This document shows positions 25,779 to 35,410 of a stretch of 64,000 nt of DNA, piece after piece (the stretch's first letter is position 1; each line of letters begins with the position of its first letter). This DNA is from Lethocerus indicus (taxonomy: Eukaryota > Arthropoda > Insecta > Hemiptera > Belostomatidae). The translations under genes were made by a program, and so were the position numbers. The notes under the pieces were generated by a model, which ran no database searches, was not told the origin of the DNA, and worked only from the letters and a program-made list of their open reading frames with translations. The DNA is taken from positions 2,790,001 to 2,854,000 of the forward strand of contig JACDQD010000103.1 in NCBI GenBank assembly GCA_019843655.1, given 5' to 3'.

Positions 25779-28700
25779 TAATAGTAGTCTTATTCAATTG
25801 TGCGATGTTTACCTCTGTCCTGTAATCTTCTTTTTGTTCGGCTGCCTCAGCTGCATTTCCCAGCCGGCACCTTCGTAACTGATCCTCGGGAAGTCTTCCA
25901 GGGGCTGGGAGACGTCTTCGTCGAATAGGGGAGTGGGCGGGGTTTCGTGGGAGTCCGTCCTCTCCATCTGGGGCCCGCCCGTATCGGCCATCTCGGACCT
26001 GACTGTTTGGTCAACAATTGGTGTGATCAACTATAGGTTTACTATAATTTTCTAATTGATATTACTATTGAATTGAATAAAAATTCTAAGCCAAGATTTA
26101 TTTCAAAATACAGCAACGATTGTGCAATATTTAGTGTTACGATAATTTTAACTGTGACAAATATATTGCTTCCAGGTATACTTATTTGCGGGTTTGGAAA
26201 AAGAGGAATTAGCCGCAAATCATTCCGGAAACAAATGAATATACGGTCGAATATTTATGGCACTAGAATTCCTTACTTTCGGCGAATGTGGCAGTTTCGG
26301 CGGCCGGTATGGGCATTTCCTGCTGGGTGTTATCGAAGGGGTTGAACCTCGGGCTGGAGTCCTGGAGGGTGGCCGGCGGCGGCTGGACGGGGCTCTTAGG
26401 CGGGGGTGGTGCCAGCGCCGCGAACAGCCCATTGTCCACCGCCGCGGATTTTATCTCTTCGTCGGTCTTAGGCCTATAAATTAAGAATTAGAACACAAAT
26501 CGTAGAAGCATTGTGGTCAAATCTAGAAAAGTTTCAAAACTGGTAAAATTAATTCCGATCAAAATTACAAGCAAATTAATCGATAGTTGTCTAAACAGGC
26601 AGGCGATGAATTATCCTCATATTGTCAGAAATTATCAGAGATTTCAAACTACATAAATGTCTAGTGTCCAACCAAGAAATAGGTTTTCATTTCCTTCTTA
26701 TTTAAACTTGTGATATGTGAAGTAACGTTCATGTTTCATACATTAATGTGCCCTAATTAATTATTAATAACTTATTATTAATAATTAATTAATTACATTA
26801 TTATCAATCATTAATTTAATTATAATAAAAGGAAACTTCTTCATTAACGACATAGTTTGCAATGTTGTGCTGCCGTAATGTCGGGTAGTGCGGGCCGTTC
26901 ATAAATAGACGGCGCCTTAAGTAGGCAAACCCGCGAAACTGAACTGTATTGAGGGACGAGTATCAAACGCCCAAATTCGTTAGAACTAGTATATTTCTTA
27001 ATTGGGGAATTCAATTACTCTAAAACATCATTTCTAATAGATCTGTTAATCGATTAAAGAAAAATTTAATGTAAGAAATGAATAATTAAAATAAAACACG
27101 TTAGATTTGCGTATCATTTATTCTTTAACTTTTTACATCATAAGTCTTTCTATATTTACAATAAATATTTCTATGCCACGGTATAATTTCTGCACTATTT
27201 CGGAAAATAGTTCCTTCCGGATCCACTCTTATCAAATTCACAATTCGCAAGCATTCAAATAGTGATCAGTTCCGTTATTCATTATTATAATAAAACACAT
27301 TCTTAACATTAAAAGATTTGAAAGAATCTGAAACTTACTTGATAAATATGTTAAAATCGTTGCCCGTTTCCGAGTCGGCGGATTCGCCTCGACTGATCCT
27401 TCGAGCCGGTGTCCCTTGGGGTACCGGTGGAGGCTCCCTCAACGCTAGGAACGAATCGAAATTTCCATCCGTTTCGAATCCTACGTTTTCATCTGAAATA
27501 AAATAACCTTAAATACGTCAATCCGTAAATAAGGAATGCGCCAAGATGAAATATTTTATATTCATGTCCCAAAACAGTTTTAAATCTGTATTCATTTTAC
27601 CTGTCGGCGCGGCGCCTGTAGGTCCGAAAGGGGAAGACGCGAAAGGGTCGAACGGATCGGAAGGCCCCATTTTGATTTTGCCCTCGTTGACGGCGGCGGC
27701 GCTCTCAAATTTGGCGGCGAAGGCATCGAACTCGTCTTCGTTCAGTACAGAACCTTTCTCCGGGAAGATGTCCGCGGGGGCAGTGGGGGCAGCGGGGGCG
27801 GCAGGGGCGAGAACGGGAGGGCTATCGAACAGACCGAATGCGTCTCGCGCCGGTTCCGAGGCGGTGGTACTCTCGAACCCGGTATCGAACCCGATCGACG
27901 ACGGAGGAAATCCCCCGGTCTCGGCCCTCGTCACGATTTCGTCGAACGAAGCGGTATCGGCGCCCGCTTCTTCCGTCGTTTCTTCCATTATCGTCTGACC
28001 GGACATTACGTCCCGTTCCAGAAAACAGCTGGATGACATGTCGAAAGCGGCGATTTCCTCTTTAGCCACTTCCGGCGACTCTTTCACGTCGGTTCCAAAC
28101 ACGTCGGCGAAATCGGGGCTCCGGTTTTCGTCGGGTAAGGTCGACGGGCCGACGGGCACCTCGGGAGGGTTTTCGACGATGGGTATGGGTTCGGTATCGG
28201 GGATGGGGGTTGAGCGGGGGCGGAGGTCGGGCCGGTTGCTGAGGCGGGGGAGGGCGACCGGGCGCTAGGGGCGGGGGTGGCGGCCGCCCCACCGGCGGCA
28301 CTTTACCCGCTGGCTCCACCGGGGACGGCGCCTTCTCCAAAGTCGTCCCCATCAGGTCTTCGTCCTCCGCGAACGAGGCGGGCTCGCCCTCGTCCCCTGC
28401 TCCGAGCATCGTTTCCAAGTCGTCGGCACGGGTCGCAGATGCGGCAGGAGCCGCGTCCTGTTGAGTCTCAACGGAAGCCGAGAAGACGACGCTTTCGATG
28501 CCCATGAAGTCCAAATCGCTGAGGAGGTCTTGGGGAGGTAGGTTCTCCTCGGAGGGGGCGGGGGGCCCGGCCGAACAGGTGATCTGATCGTCCACGTCCA
28601 ACAGGTCGCCGAACTGGGTGGGGCTCGGCGAGTGGAGGTCCCTGATGGGGGTCGGGCTGGGGGTCCTGGTCGCCTGCAGTCGGTCCAGCAGGTGGGAAGA

Positions 28701-29282
28701 AGTGGCTTCCATGGCTCCGGTCACGCTCAATATCAGGTCCTTGGTTTCCTTGGGTGGGACCGGCCGAGGCGGGGGCGGTCGCTTGGGAGGTCCTTTGGGC
28801 GCCGCCCCCGTCGGCTTCGCCCCGCAGTTTACCCCCATTAGATCTTCGCCCGCCGACTGGCGTCCAGAAAATACGTTACCTGTAATGCCCTCGATCGTGC
28901 TCGCCGTCTCCGGTTTCGTTTCCTCTTCGGGTTCGTAAGCGTTAAATATAGAGGATGCCTTACTCTGGGGCGGAGAAGAGAATATATTATCGTAATTGAT
29001 TTCGGCGCTTTCATTTTGTTCCGCCTGACCGCCAGTAAATATATCCGTAGTGGCGGGTTCCAAGTCGGTACCGAATACGAAGGGATTGGTGGAGGCGCTG
29101 TTGCCGGTTCCTGCGAAGGCGTCGTCGGTCATGGCCGTATTCAACGCCCCGCTCATGAAAGGGTTATCGAACCCCGGGCTGGTATACTCTGAAGGAGCCA
29201 AAAAGGGATTGAAATGCGAATTTCCGTTAGATACCTGAGTATCTCCGATATCGGATTCGCTCATCAAAAACGGATTCGCCAT
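19004..29282 (-). CDS. stnB: Stoned B (stonin family), 13 coding exons
   Basis: Exons: 29282-27601, 27492-27339, 26473-26277, 26002-25813, 25408-25275, 24896-24670, 23527-23293, 22310-22142, 21951-21837, 21746-21580, 21283-21132, 20523-20313, 19148-19004; all junctions are GT-AG with matching phases, giving about 1258 aa (Drosophila STNB is of similar size). N-terminal NPF motifs (residues 3-5 and three more within about 70 residues, plus FNPF in exon 3) are EH-domain ligands. A Pro-rich region follows, then the stonin-homology domain (from GWEMQLRQPNKKKITGQRF, about residue 725) and the mu-homology domain (about 860-1210, including VGRHDIIPVVTEEWIRLE and GFTSRKLGQIPCEDV). The family acts in synaptic-vesicle endocytosis by recruiting synaptotagmin. 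The start has A at -3 and G at +4. Exon 1 carries one extra base near 28216-28220: two overlapping frames (open to 28062, and open from 28264) must be joined, most simply by an indel in a G5 run. Larger introns: 19149-20312, 22311-23292, 23528-24669 (jockey insertion), 26474-27338. STNA lies just upstream. Confidence 0.95.
19405..19510 (+). mobile_element. Solo fragment of the satellite-associated tail
   Basis: In the last stnB intron, the stretch ggccgaaatcggtttagcaa, followed by agaccaaaccggcgagagga and gacagaag, matches the terminal block at 11910-11955 and 58645-58700. There is no satellite array next to it. It lies antisense to stoned. Confidence 0.6.
23670..23682. repeat. Target-site duplication, left copy
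   Basis: taaatagagggag, identical to 24494-24506, brackets the jockey-like insertion. Confidence 0.85.
23683..24493 (+). mobile_element. 5'-truncated jockey-like non-LTR retrotransposon
   Basis: Inserted antisense in the stnB intron between exons 6 and 7. The left end encodes the reverse-transcriptase stretch VPQGSVLGPLLYTIYTADIP followed by the catalytic FADD (Y/FxDD) box. Farther on, in other frames, come KLTIYKAILKPTWTYGIE and a region like SKVLRTILNAPW, typical of the C-terminal thumb/tail of jockey-clade ORF2. It ends in an A-rich tail (aataaaaaaaaa). Frameshifts and stops show it is dead. The bracketing 13-bp direct repeat is a textbook target-primed insertion signature, and 5' truncation explains the missing endonuclease and palm N-terminus. 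Confidence 0.9.
24494..24506. repeat. Target-site duplication, right copy
   Basis: taaatagagggag directly after the A-rich tail, matching 23670-23682. Confidence 0.85.
25739..25774. repeat. (AT)n microsatellite
   Basis: About 18 AT units in the stnB intron between exons 4 and 5, about 40 bp downstream (in transcript sense) of the exon 4 donor. Confidence 0.95.
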
Positions 29283-29364
29283 GTTGAATTGTCTAAAGAA
29301 ACGCTTATAAATTACAGGCTTTTATTTGAAATTAGTGGTTTATAACTTCCAATCGTTTTAGAAC
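29283..29364 (-). promoter_or_regulatory. Intercistronic spacer between STNA and STNB
   Basis: 82 nt from the STNA stop to the STNB ATG, with no AUG in between. Read on the minus strand it contains AATAAA (29326-29321), about 40 nt after the STNA stop, and a pyrimidine-rich gcgtttctttag ending 10 nt before the STNB ATG, which resembles a 3' splice site. It could therefore be (a) a simple spacer in a dicistronic mRNA, as known for Drosophila stoned, or (b) a place where some transcripts are cleaved and others are spliced straight into STNB. Confidence 0.75.
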
Positions 29365-31980
29365 TTAATTAGACATCAGTTCTGATTCCAATAACTTCAA
29401 TTCGGTCTTTCCCGGTACTATTTCACCGACGATAGACGTATCGAAGGGGTCTATGTCCTCTTCTGGAATGACGATCGATGATCTCGCGACGAGTGGAGTC
29501 AACGGCTTGGCGGTTATATTTTCGTCGCTTTCGTACAAATCATCACCTGTCGGTATACTGTCTTTTCTATCGTCCGCGAACAGATTCGAACTTGCCGGGT
29601 CGGATATATTGCTTCCTGACGACGATTTGGGTGCGAATAAAGTTTGTTCGGTGTTCAACAAATTATCGACTATTGATGTGTCGAACGGATCGACGGTAGT
29701 TTGAAATTCGTTCCCGAATTGATCGGAAAGCTCCGTACCCTGTGTTTCGGCTCTAAAATAGCTAGCTCCTTCCGAAGTGGCTGGAGGATTTATCTGGAAA
29801 GGAGTATCGAAAACCGGATTGACCTCGGCTCCTTCGTCTCTCGGATTGAAATCAGGATCTGATAGACTGTGTTTGAGTTCTCCGCCTACCAGTTCGTTTT
29901 CCAATAACTTAAGTTCGATTTTACCGGGACAATTCGTCACAAATGATGTGTCGAACGGATCGGCCTCTTGTGTCTCGAAACTGGATTTTTCTTCCAGAAC
30001 TTTAGTGTCCGGATAATAGGGAGTGAGAGGTTTGCCGCTGATTTTCGACACCTCTTCTTTTCCGACCGCTAATAAATCCGGAAGATTCGACGGCGATTTA
30101 ATATCGAAAGCTACCACTTTCGGAATTAAGAATTTCTTATCCTCCAATTGAAGCTTGTCCGGTCTGTTGGGCTTCGGGGTTACGGCAGTAGCTTCTTCGG
30201 CTCTCGGGTCGAAATCATTATCTACTTCGACGTCTACTTTCAGCGAAACTTGCTCTACCTGTTGTTGTAGTAATTCTTCCTCGAGATATTTCAGTTCTGT
30301 TTTGCCGGGCGCCGCGAGAATTTCAACGGCCGAAGTGTCGAAAGGATCGCTGTCTACAGGTACGGGTTCTTCTGTCTTGGGTTCTGTAATTAACGATTCC
30401 GCCGGTTTGATGGGGGTGTGACCGATTTTCGATAGATCGGTGGTGCTTCCTCCCAGTAAGTCTCTGTGCTTGAAATTTAAACGCTGTGGACTGTCCTCTA
30501 TCAATTCTTCTCGGAACAAATTCTCCGCCGGTCCTTCTTCGGCCGCGTTCAAGACGATATTTATCTTCTCTCGAACGTCAATATCAACGGTGCGCCTCGG
30601 TTCGGGCAGTGGGTCGTCGTTAAGGATTTCTCGTTCTATTATCTTTAATTCGAATTTTCCAGGCAATACCTTGGTGGCGAATGAAGTATCGAACGGGTCA
30701 TCTCCTTCCTCTTCCTCCGACGGTCGATCGCTTAATTCTGACGAGAGTAAAGCGGCCGATGTCTCGATTAGTGAGGGCGGCAGTTGAGGTACGGGCGGCC
30801 TCTGAGGTTTACCTTTTTCCTCCGTGTGTTTGACCTCCTTAGTTATGGATTCGGTGGCTAACGCGGTGAATTCGTCGTCCAAATCCTCATCCGAACAGTG
30901 TCCTTTTTCGACCTCTTCTAGTTCCGCGATTGGATTCGATACCGACGGCTCGAATTCTTCTATGAGCTCCCTAGAAGACTGGAGAACATCTGTGGTCAGT
31001 AGTTTGGTGGTATCCTCCTCGGGAAAGGTGACGGTGCCGGTTTCTAAGAGTGGTGTGACCGGTGCTAATACGATGTTGTCCGCATCAAACACGGGATCCT
31101 GATCTAGAATCGACTTGGGAGGGGAGTCGGCGGATTTGATTTGGCTTTCGTCCTCGAATTTGGTGTCTTCATCGAAACTGCCTAGCAGAAGGTCCCGTTT
31201 GAGTTGCCTTCGCCTCTTTGAGGACTTGGTGTCGCCGGCGGGGGATGCCCTGTCGACCTGGCCGGTCAGTACTTGTACGGCGCAGCCGAGACTCACCACG
31301 GGCTTTTTCTTTTCGTTCTGGTCTTCCGGTTTGATTACCTTGTCGACTATGGACGTGTCGAAGGGGTCGAAACTGGTCTCCTCTAGGGTGGGACTCTCGG
31401 GTATGAAGGCTAGTTTGACTTGACCGCTGGCTACCACATCCACGTAAGAGGTATCAAACAGGTCGTCGTCCTCGGGCTCGTCATCTTCTTCTGTCTCTTC
31501 TTCGCTTTCGGGGACTTGTTGCTCTTGCCTGCGTTCCTCTTCCCGGTGGGTCTGTTCCGGCTGTTTGGGCTCCTTCTGTTCTTCTCCTTCGCCCGCTTTA
31601 GTGTCGTTCTCCTCCTCTACACCTTCGCTCTCAAAGTCCACCCATTTTTTCTCCTTCGGCGGTGGTAGCTTCTCGGATTCTGGGGCTTTTTCGGCCGGTT
31701 GTTCGCTTGTGCCCGGTTGTTTCTTTTGGAAGAAGCTTGTCGATTTGATCCGGTCGAGGTCTCCCTGTGTCTTCTTTAGTATGTCATCTACCCCCGAGGT
31801 GAGCGCCTTAAACTTCTGCCATTCCTCGCTCTCTTTCGAATCGTCGGCGTTCTCTTCCGACGACCTCTGGTGTTCCCTCCGGTACTGTTCTAACTCGGCC
31901 GAGTCGAAGAGTTCTTCCTCCTTATGTTTGCTCTTTTTCCCCTTTTTCTTTTTCTTGAGACCTTTTGTTATTTTCAGCAT
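29365..31980 (-). CDS. stnA: Stoned A
   Basis: One uninterrupted 871-codon frame (Drosophila STNA is about the same size). It starts MLKITKGLKKKKKGKKSKHK, the Lys-rich start typical of STNA, and is otherwise acidic and apparently disordered. Its signature is a repeated module DPFDTSxV, often followed by PGKxELKxLExEL: DPFDTS at residues 205, 428, 545, 674, 764 and 844, with a DLFDTS variant at 173; the last module ends the protein. DPF tripeptides bind the AP-2 alpha-ear in the endocytic adaptor family, and STNA acts with STNB in synaptic-vesicle recycling. Apart from Met1 the only methionine is residue 869. STNB begins 82 nt after the stop in the same direction. A likely leader exon starts at 32006 (acceptor gtattgcag) and holds a three-codon uORF (ATG TCT CGA TAA) 14 nt before the start, which has A at -3 but C at +4, a weaker context than STNB's. 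Confidence 0.96.
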   Translation of the reverse strand: MLKITKGLKKKKKGKKSKHKEEELFDSAELEQYRREHQRSSEENADDSKESEEWQKFKALTSGVDDILKKTQGDLDRIKSTSFFQKKQPGTSEQPAEKAPESEKLPPPKEKKWVDFESEGVEEENDTKAGEGEEQKEPKQPEQTHREEERRQEQQVPESEEETEEDDEPEDDDLFDTSYVDVVASGQVKLAFIPESPTLEETSFDPFDTSIVDKVIKPEDQNEKKKPVVSLGCAVQVLTGQVDRASPAGDTKSSKRRRQLKRDLLLGSFDEDTKFEDESQIKSADSPPKSILDQDPVFDADNIVLAPVTPLLETGTVTFPEEDTTKLLTTDVLQSSRELIEEFEPSVSNPIAELEEVEKGHCSDEDLDDEFTALATESITKEVKHTEEKGKPQRPPVPQLPPSLIETSAALLSSELSDRPSEEEEGDDPFDTSFATKVLPGKFELKIIEREILNDDPLPEPRRTVDIDVREKINIVLNAAEEGPAENLFREELIEDSPQRLNFKHRDLLGGSTTDLSKIGHTPIKPAESLITEPKTEEPVPVDSDPFDTSAVEILAAPGKTELKYLEEELLQQQVEQVSLKVDVEVDNDFDPRAEEATAVTPKPNRPDKLQLEDKKFLIPKVVAFDIKSPSNLPDLLAVGKEEVSKISGKPLTPYYPDTKVLEEKSSFETQEADPFDTSFVTNCPGKIELKLLENELVGGELKHSLSDPDFNPRDEGAEVNPVFDTPFQINPPATSEGASYFRAETQGTELSDQFGNEFQTTVDPFDTSIVDNLLNTEQTLFAPKSSSGSNISDPASSNLFADDRKDSIPTGDDLYESDENITAKPLTPLVARSSIVIPEEDIDPFDTSIVGEIVPGKTELKLLESELMSN

Positions 31981-32006
31981 ATTCTAATACTAATTTATCG
32001 AGACAT
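31981..32006 (-). promoter_or_regulatory. Stoned leader: candidate 5' UTR acceptor and minimal uORF
   Basis: On the minus strand gttttttgtattgcag precedes 32006, a good 3' splice site. The exon then opens with the uORF Met-Ser-Arg-stop at 32006-31995. If the acceptor is used, ribosomes meet this uORF before STNA. Confidence 0.45.
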
Positions 32007-32785
32007 CTGCAATACAAAAAACGATCTAATAAATATAAAATTCCTGAAATAAAATAACCCGAGTCGTCGAGAATTATAGAATTCCATGCTACGAATTTGA
32101 TTTAGAAATAAGCGCTAATATTACACCTATAAGCGGTAGTGATTCTAATTATTAATGAATATTGCCCGTACCGAAAAATTCTCCCTTATTGTATTAATAT
32201 AAAGCGTTAATTAGGTTATATTATGAATAAGACAGTTTATGTTGGCAAACAGCTGTCCTGAGCACGTCAGGGAGAATTAGATCGGGTAGTTCTAATTCTA
32301 AAATTCTTTAAGTCTGGTAATATGATATTCTATAGTGTTTTGTTTGGTTTATACGTGCTGTACCTATACTACAATGTACAATTTAAATATCTAGCGGAGA
32401 TCACTATATTATTATCGTATTATAAAATAACGCGAAACACATATCTTTTCGTTGCTATTTGACTTGGCTGGTTTAGAAATCAATACTGCAATTCAGTACT
32501 CCACCTCATACTCAGTTTTGCGAGTACTTGGATATTTATAATTCTGTTCCCGTACGAGACATCATAACTTTTCGGGGTCGTCTAACCCCTAAACGAATAT
32601 AATAAAAAGTGAAGAGCCTGGAGTGTTTCTTCATTAGACAAAGGGCAGGACAAAAATGAAGGAGGAGGACTCGTATTTTGTAGTACTATGTTGGGGGGTT
32701 GTTACGACTCGAAAGTCTTGACACAGAAAGATTGTAATTGGGTGGTGTCGGACGATGTCAATAACACTGGAGTGAGAGGGAAGGA

Positions 32786-32800
32786 GGGAGGGAGGGTGGG
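32786..32800 (+). other. G-quadruplex motif
   Basis: Four GGG runs separated by single bases (gggagggagggtggg) within a longer purine tract at 32771-32853. It lies about 0.8 kb upstream of the STNA ATG; on the stoned transcript it would be C-rich. Confidence 0.7.
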
Positions 32801-34155
32801 AGAGATAGAAGAAAGGAGGGGAGGAACATGAAGGATGGCGAGGGGGGGGGCTCCCTCCATGCCACAGCTTCTGCGTCTACCTATATTCGACCAACCCAAT
32901 GACCGCAAATAATTAAACAAATCCCAGTACCGGAATACGTCCCGAGGGAATAATGGTACTATTAAAACCAGATTCTAACTCCAAATCTGTGAATAATAAA
33001 ATCAAATTTGTGAAAAAAAATGTTTGCGTATAAGGTTCCTTAATGATAGTATATATTGAATAAACAAAGCAAAACATGTGCTACAAATACCACAAAATAT
33101 ATACAATTTTTATACACGAATTGCATCATTCAAGGCCATGCTTGGCAGTGAACCTGTTAAAAATATTAGTACAGTTATACTGCAGTAATGATATGCTTTA
33201 TTTTATTTAGGTGGGAAAATAAAAAAAATGACAGAAAAGAATTGTCTTCATTTACTACAGAGAGGGGATTTATGTGAAGCTATTACCAAAATTAAATGCA
33301 TATAATGGATATAATATCGTTTTTCTGACAAATGTTCTCGTTTATAAAATTACTGCTATTACTAGTATTGAACCTTCTGATTTGTTTCATGATTAGACAT
33401 ATAGTATAGCAATTGCAATTTGTTGTGAAACTGATAAATGTGCTTATTTGACATTTAAAAATCGTGAATCAATTTCTCATTATTAGTTATGACATCGTGA
33501 GACATTCTGGAGGAGAGCATCCCGAATAGTGGTAAATATTGGTGAAGTGAAAGCTCGAAAATATTAATAATAATAGTTATTTATCGTGCAGACCTTCATT
33601 TCGGATCTGGCCCAGTTCTGTGTCTTGTCGGACAAATTGGCTAATAATTACCTGTAATAAATTGCTTACGGTAAGTCATAAAAAGTATCGACTCTATTTA
33701 ATGCTACCACTACGAACAAAAGTATAACGAATTATTTAGAGAATAATCCATAGAATAGGGATTCGAATAAAAATCGAAAAATTAAAATAAAGTGGGCTTA
33801 CATCGGTCGACTCATCGATGACTCCAACAGTAAACGCATAATTCGTACATCCAGGATTTCATTAAATCCGCAGAATATAAAGAGTCCCAGGAAGGAGAAT
33901 AGAAAACCAGTATGAGGGGGTCAGTAGGTTACAACACTTGACAATATGCAATAGGTGAATAGACGGATCCGCTGTGTGGGGGTGCCGAACGTCTACTGCT
34001 GTGCAGGTGTCCTGTTACTGTTATTGGGCTAGTGGCAGAATGCAGGCGGTGGACGAGGCGGAGACCCTCTGGATGCACGCTATCCGACCGACAATTCTAT
34101 GACTGGGCAAAGACTAAGAGCGGCGGACGTTCAATGTCCACCGGTGAAAATCTTG

Positions 34156-34199
34156 TATAAAATATATTGATCCCGGTGCCCGGCCCGATGACGTCATCG
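34156..34199 (-). promoter_or_regulatory. CRE palindrome next to TATA-like sequence; candidate stoned promoter
   Basis: cgatgacgtcatcg (34186-34199) is a 14-bp perfect palindrome with a full CRE, tgacgtca. About 20 bp away lies tataaaatatat (34156-34167). On the minus strand the CRE precedes the TATA-like element, the usual order for a promoter firing toward stoned; the 34.0-34.2 kb stretch is also locally GC-rich. The transcription start is inferred, not seen. Confidence 0.35.
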
Positions 34200-35410
34200 C
34201 AGGAGCGGAGCACAGCTTCACCAGTCCTGCGCGGCGCACGCACTCACGTCACGGCCGACCCTTCGCCCTACTCAAAATGTTACTGCATTTTCCAAAAATG
34301 GTACAGACAAGTCCACTTGAACGGGGTTATAGGGTAAACACAAAGTAGGAGTTGCGAATCCAACCGCTGGATAACCTAGATGCTATTACCGCAGAACGAC
34401 CGCCTTTAATATTTCACATTGCAGTGCCATTTCAGTATACTATTCGAAAATGAATTTAATCTCTTACTCCGCGTAAAAGAATAACCCTTCCAAATGAGCG
34501 ATTATCTAAAATTCGATGTCCATATTCTCATTTCTTCAATAAGACATTACTCTGTTTAATGAAGCTACAATTTTATTTCCTTTTTCTGACAACCATTATA
34601 CCTAAGCTTAAAGTCGATAATAAGTCATACAGAAAATATCCATTTAAATTTTTAAAAAACCCTAAAACAAATTTTCGGTACTTTAAAAGGGAAGCTAGTG
34701 TCAGCATTACAAATTGTCTTGTTTTTTATTATACGGAGTCAAAAATTGATTGACAGATATTATGTATTCAGTGTATATATGCAGTATTAAATATGATAAA
34801 AACCCTGATTACTAACAAGAAATTAACTACTCATTCAGAAAATTTATAGGACATTCAAAAATATGAAGTCGAAAGATATTTGTATAAATGTTTTTTCAAT
34901 ACTGACCTACTGACGATAACAAGCTTCTAGAGTGTGAAATCCAATTTCGTTACAAGTTGTAACGCGGCCCGAAGTTATTCTGTAAACAAGTAATATAAAC
35001 AAATTATTTACGTTCTTCAATCACAGATATTGACTTTCAATTAACAGTGCTTTAATAATATAATGAATATACGGTTCTATGAGGTTATTAGAAATAGAGC
35101 AATAAATTACGATACATTACAATATAATAAATAGATTGCGATAGAATTAAATATAAAACTTAGTATGAATTTTTTATATCATAAACAGATATATAACTTG
35201 GATAATTAACGAAAGAAAAAGATGTTGGCCCAACTGATTAATCGAATAATAACAAGGAGGTTATACGACTTGAGGCTACGAGATTACGAAGACATGTTAT
35301 CGAAATATTGTCTATGAATTAATTAGTTTTATTGTAATTCGCGTTTTCTACATACACCGATTATTATTTGGAATTAGTAACGGCTCCGTCACTGTCAAAA
35401 CTAGAGAAAA

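Larger units (their letters stand above)
32007..35410. other. Divergent intergenic region between stoned and ZC3H14
   Basis: About 3.4 kb separates the two start codons. It should contain the stoned promoter and first exon(s) (minus) and the ZC3H14 promoter (plus, probably just upstream of 35411). No coding exon is visible. It contains a G-quadruplex motif near 32.79 kb, a CRE palindrome near 34.19 kb and a minus-strand donor-like gtaagc near 33.80 kb. Confidence 0.5.

Noticed and set aside
27546..28938. Plus-strand ORFs opposite stnB exon 1
   Set aside because: Antisense shadows of the Pro/Asp-rich STNB frame.
30824..31987. Several long plus-strand ORFs opposite stnA
   Set aside because: Shadows of the Glu/Asp/Ser-rich STNA frame; Ser/Leu/Phe-rich composition is expected for antisense of acidic codons.
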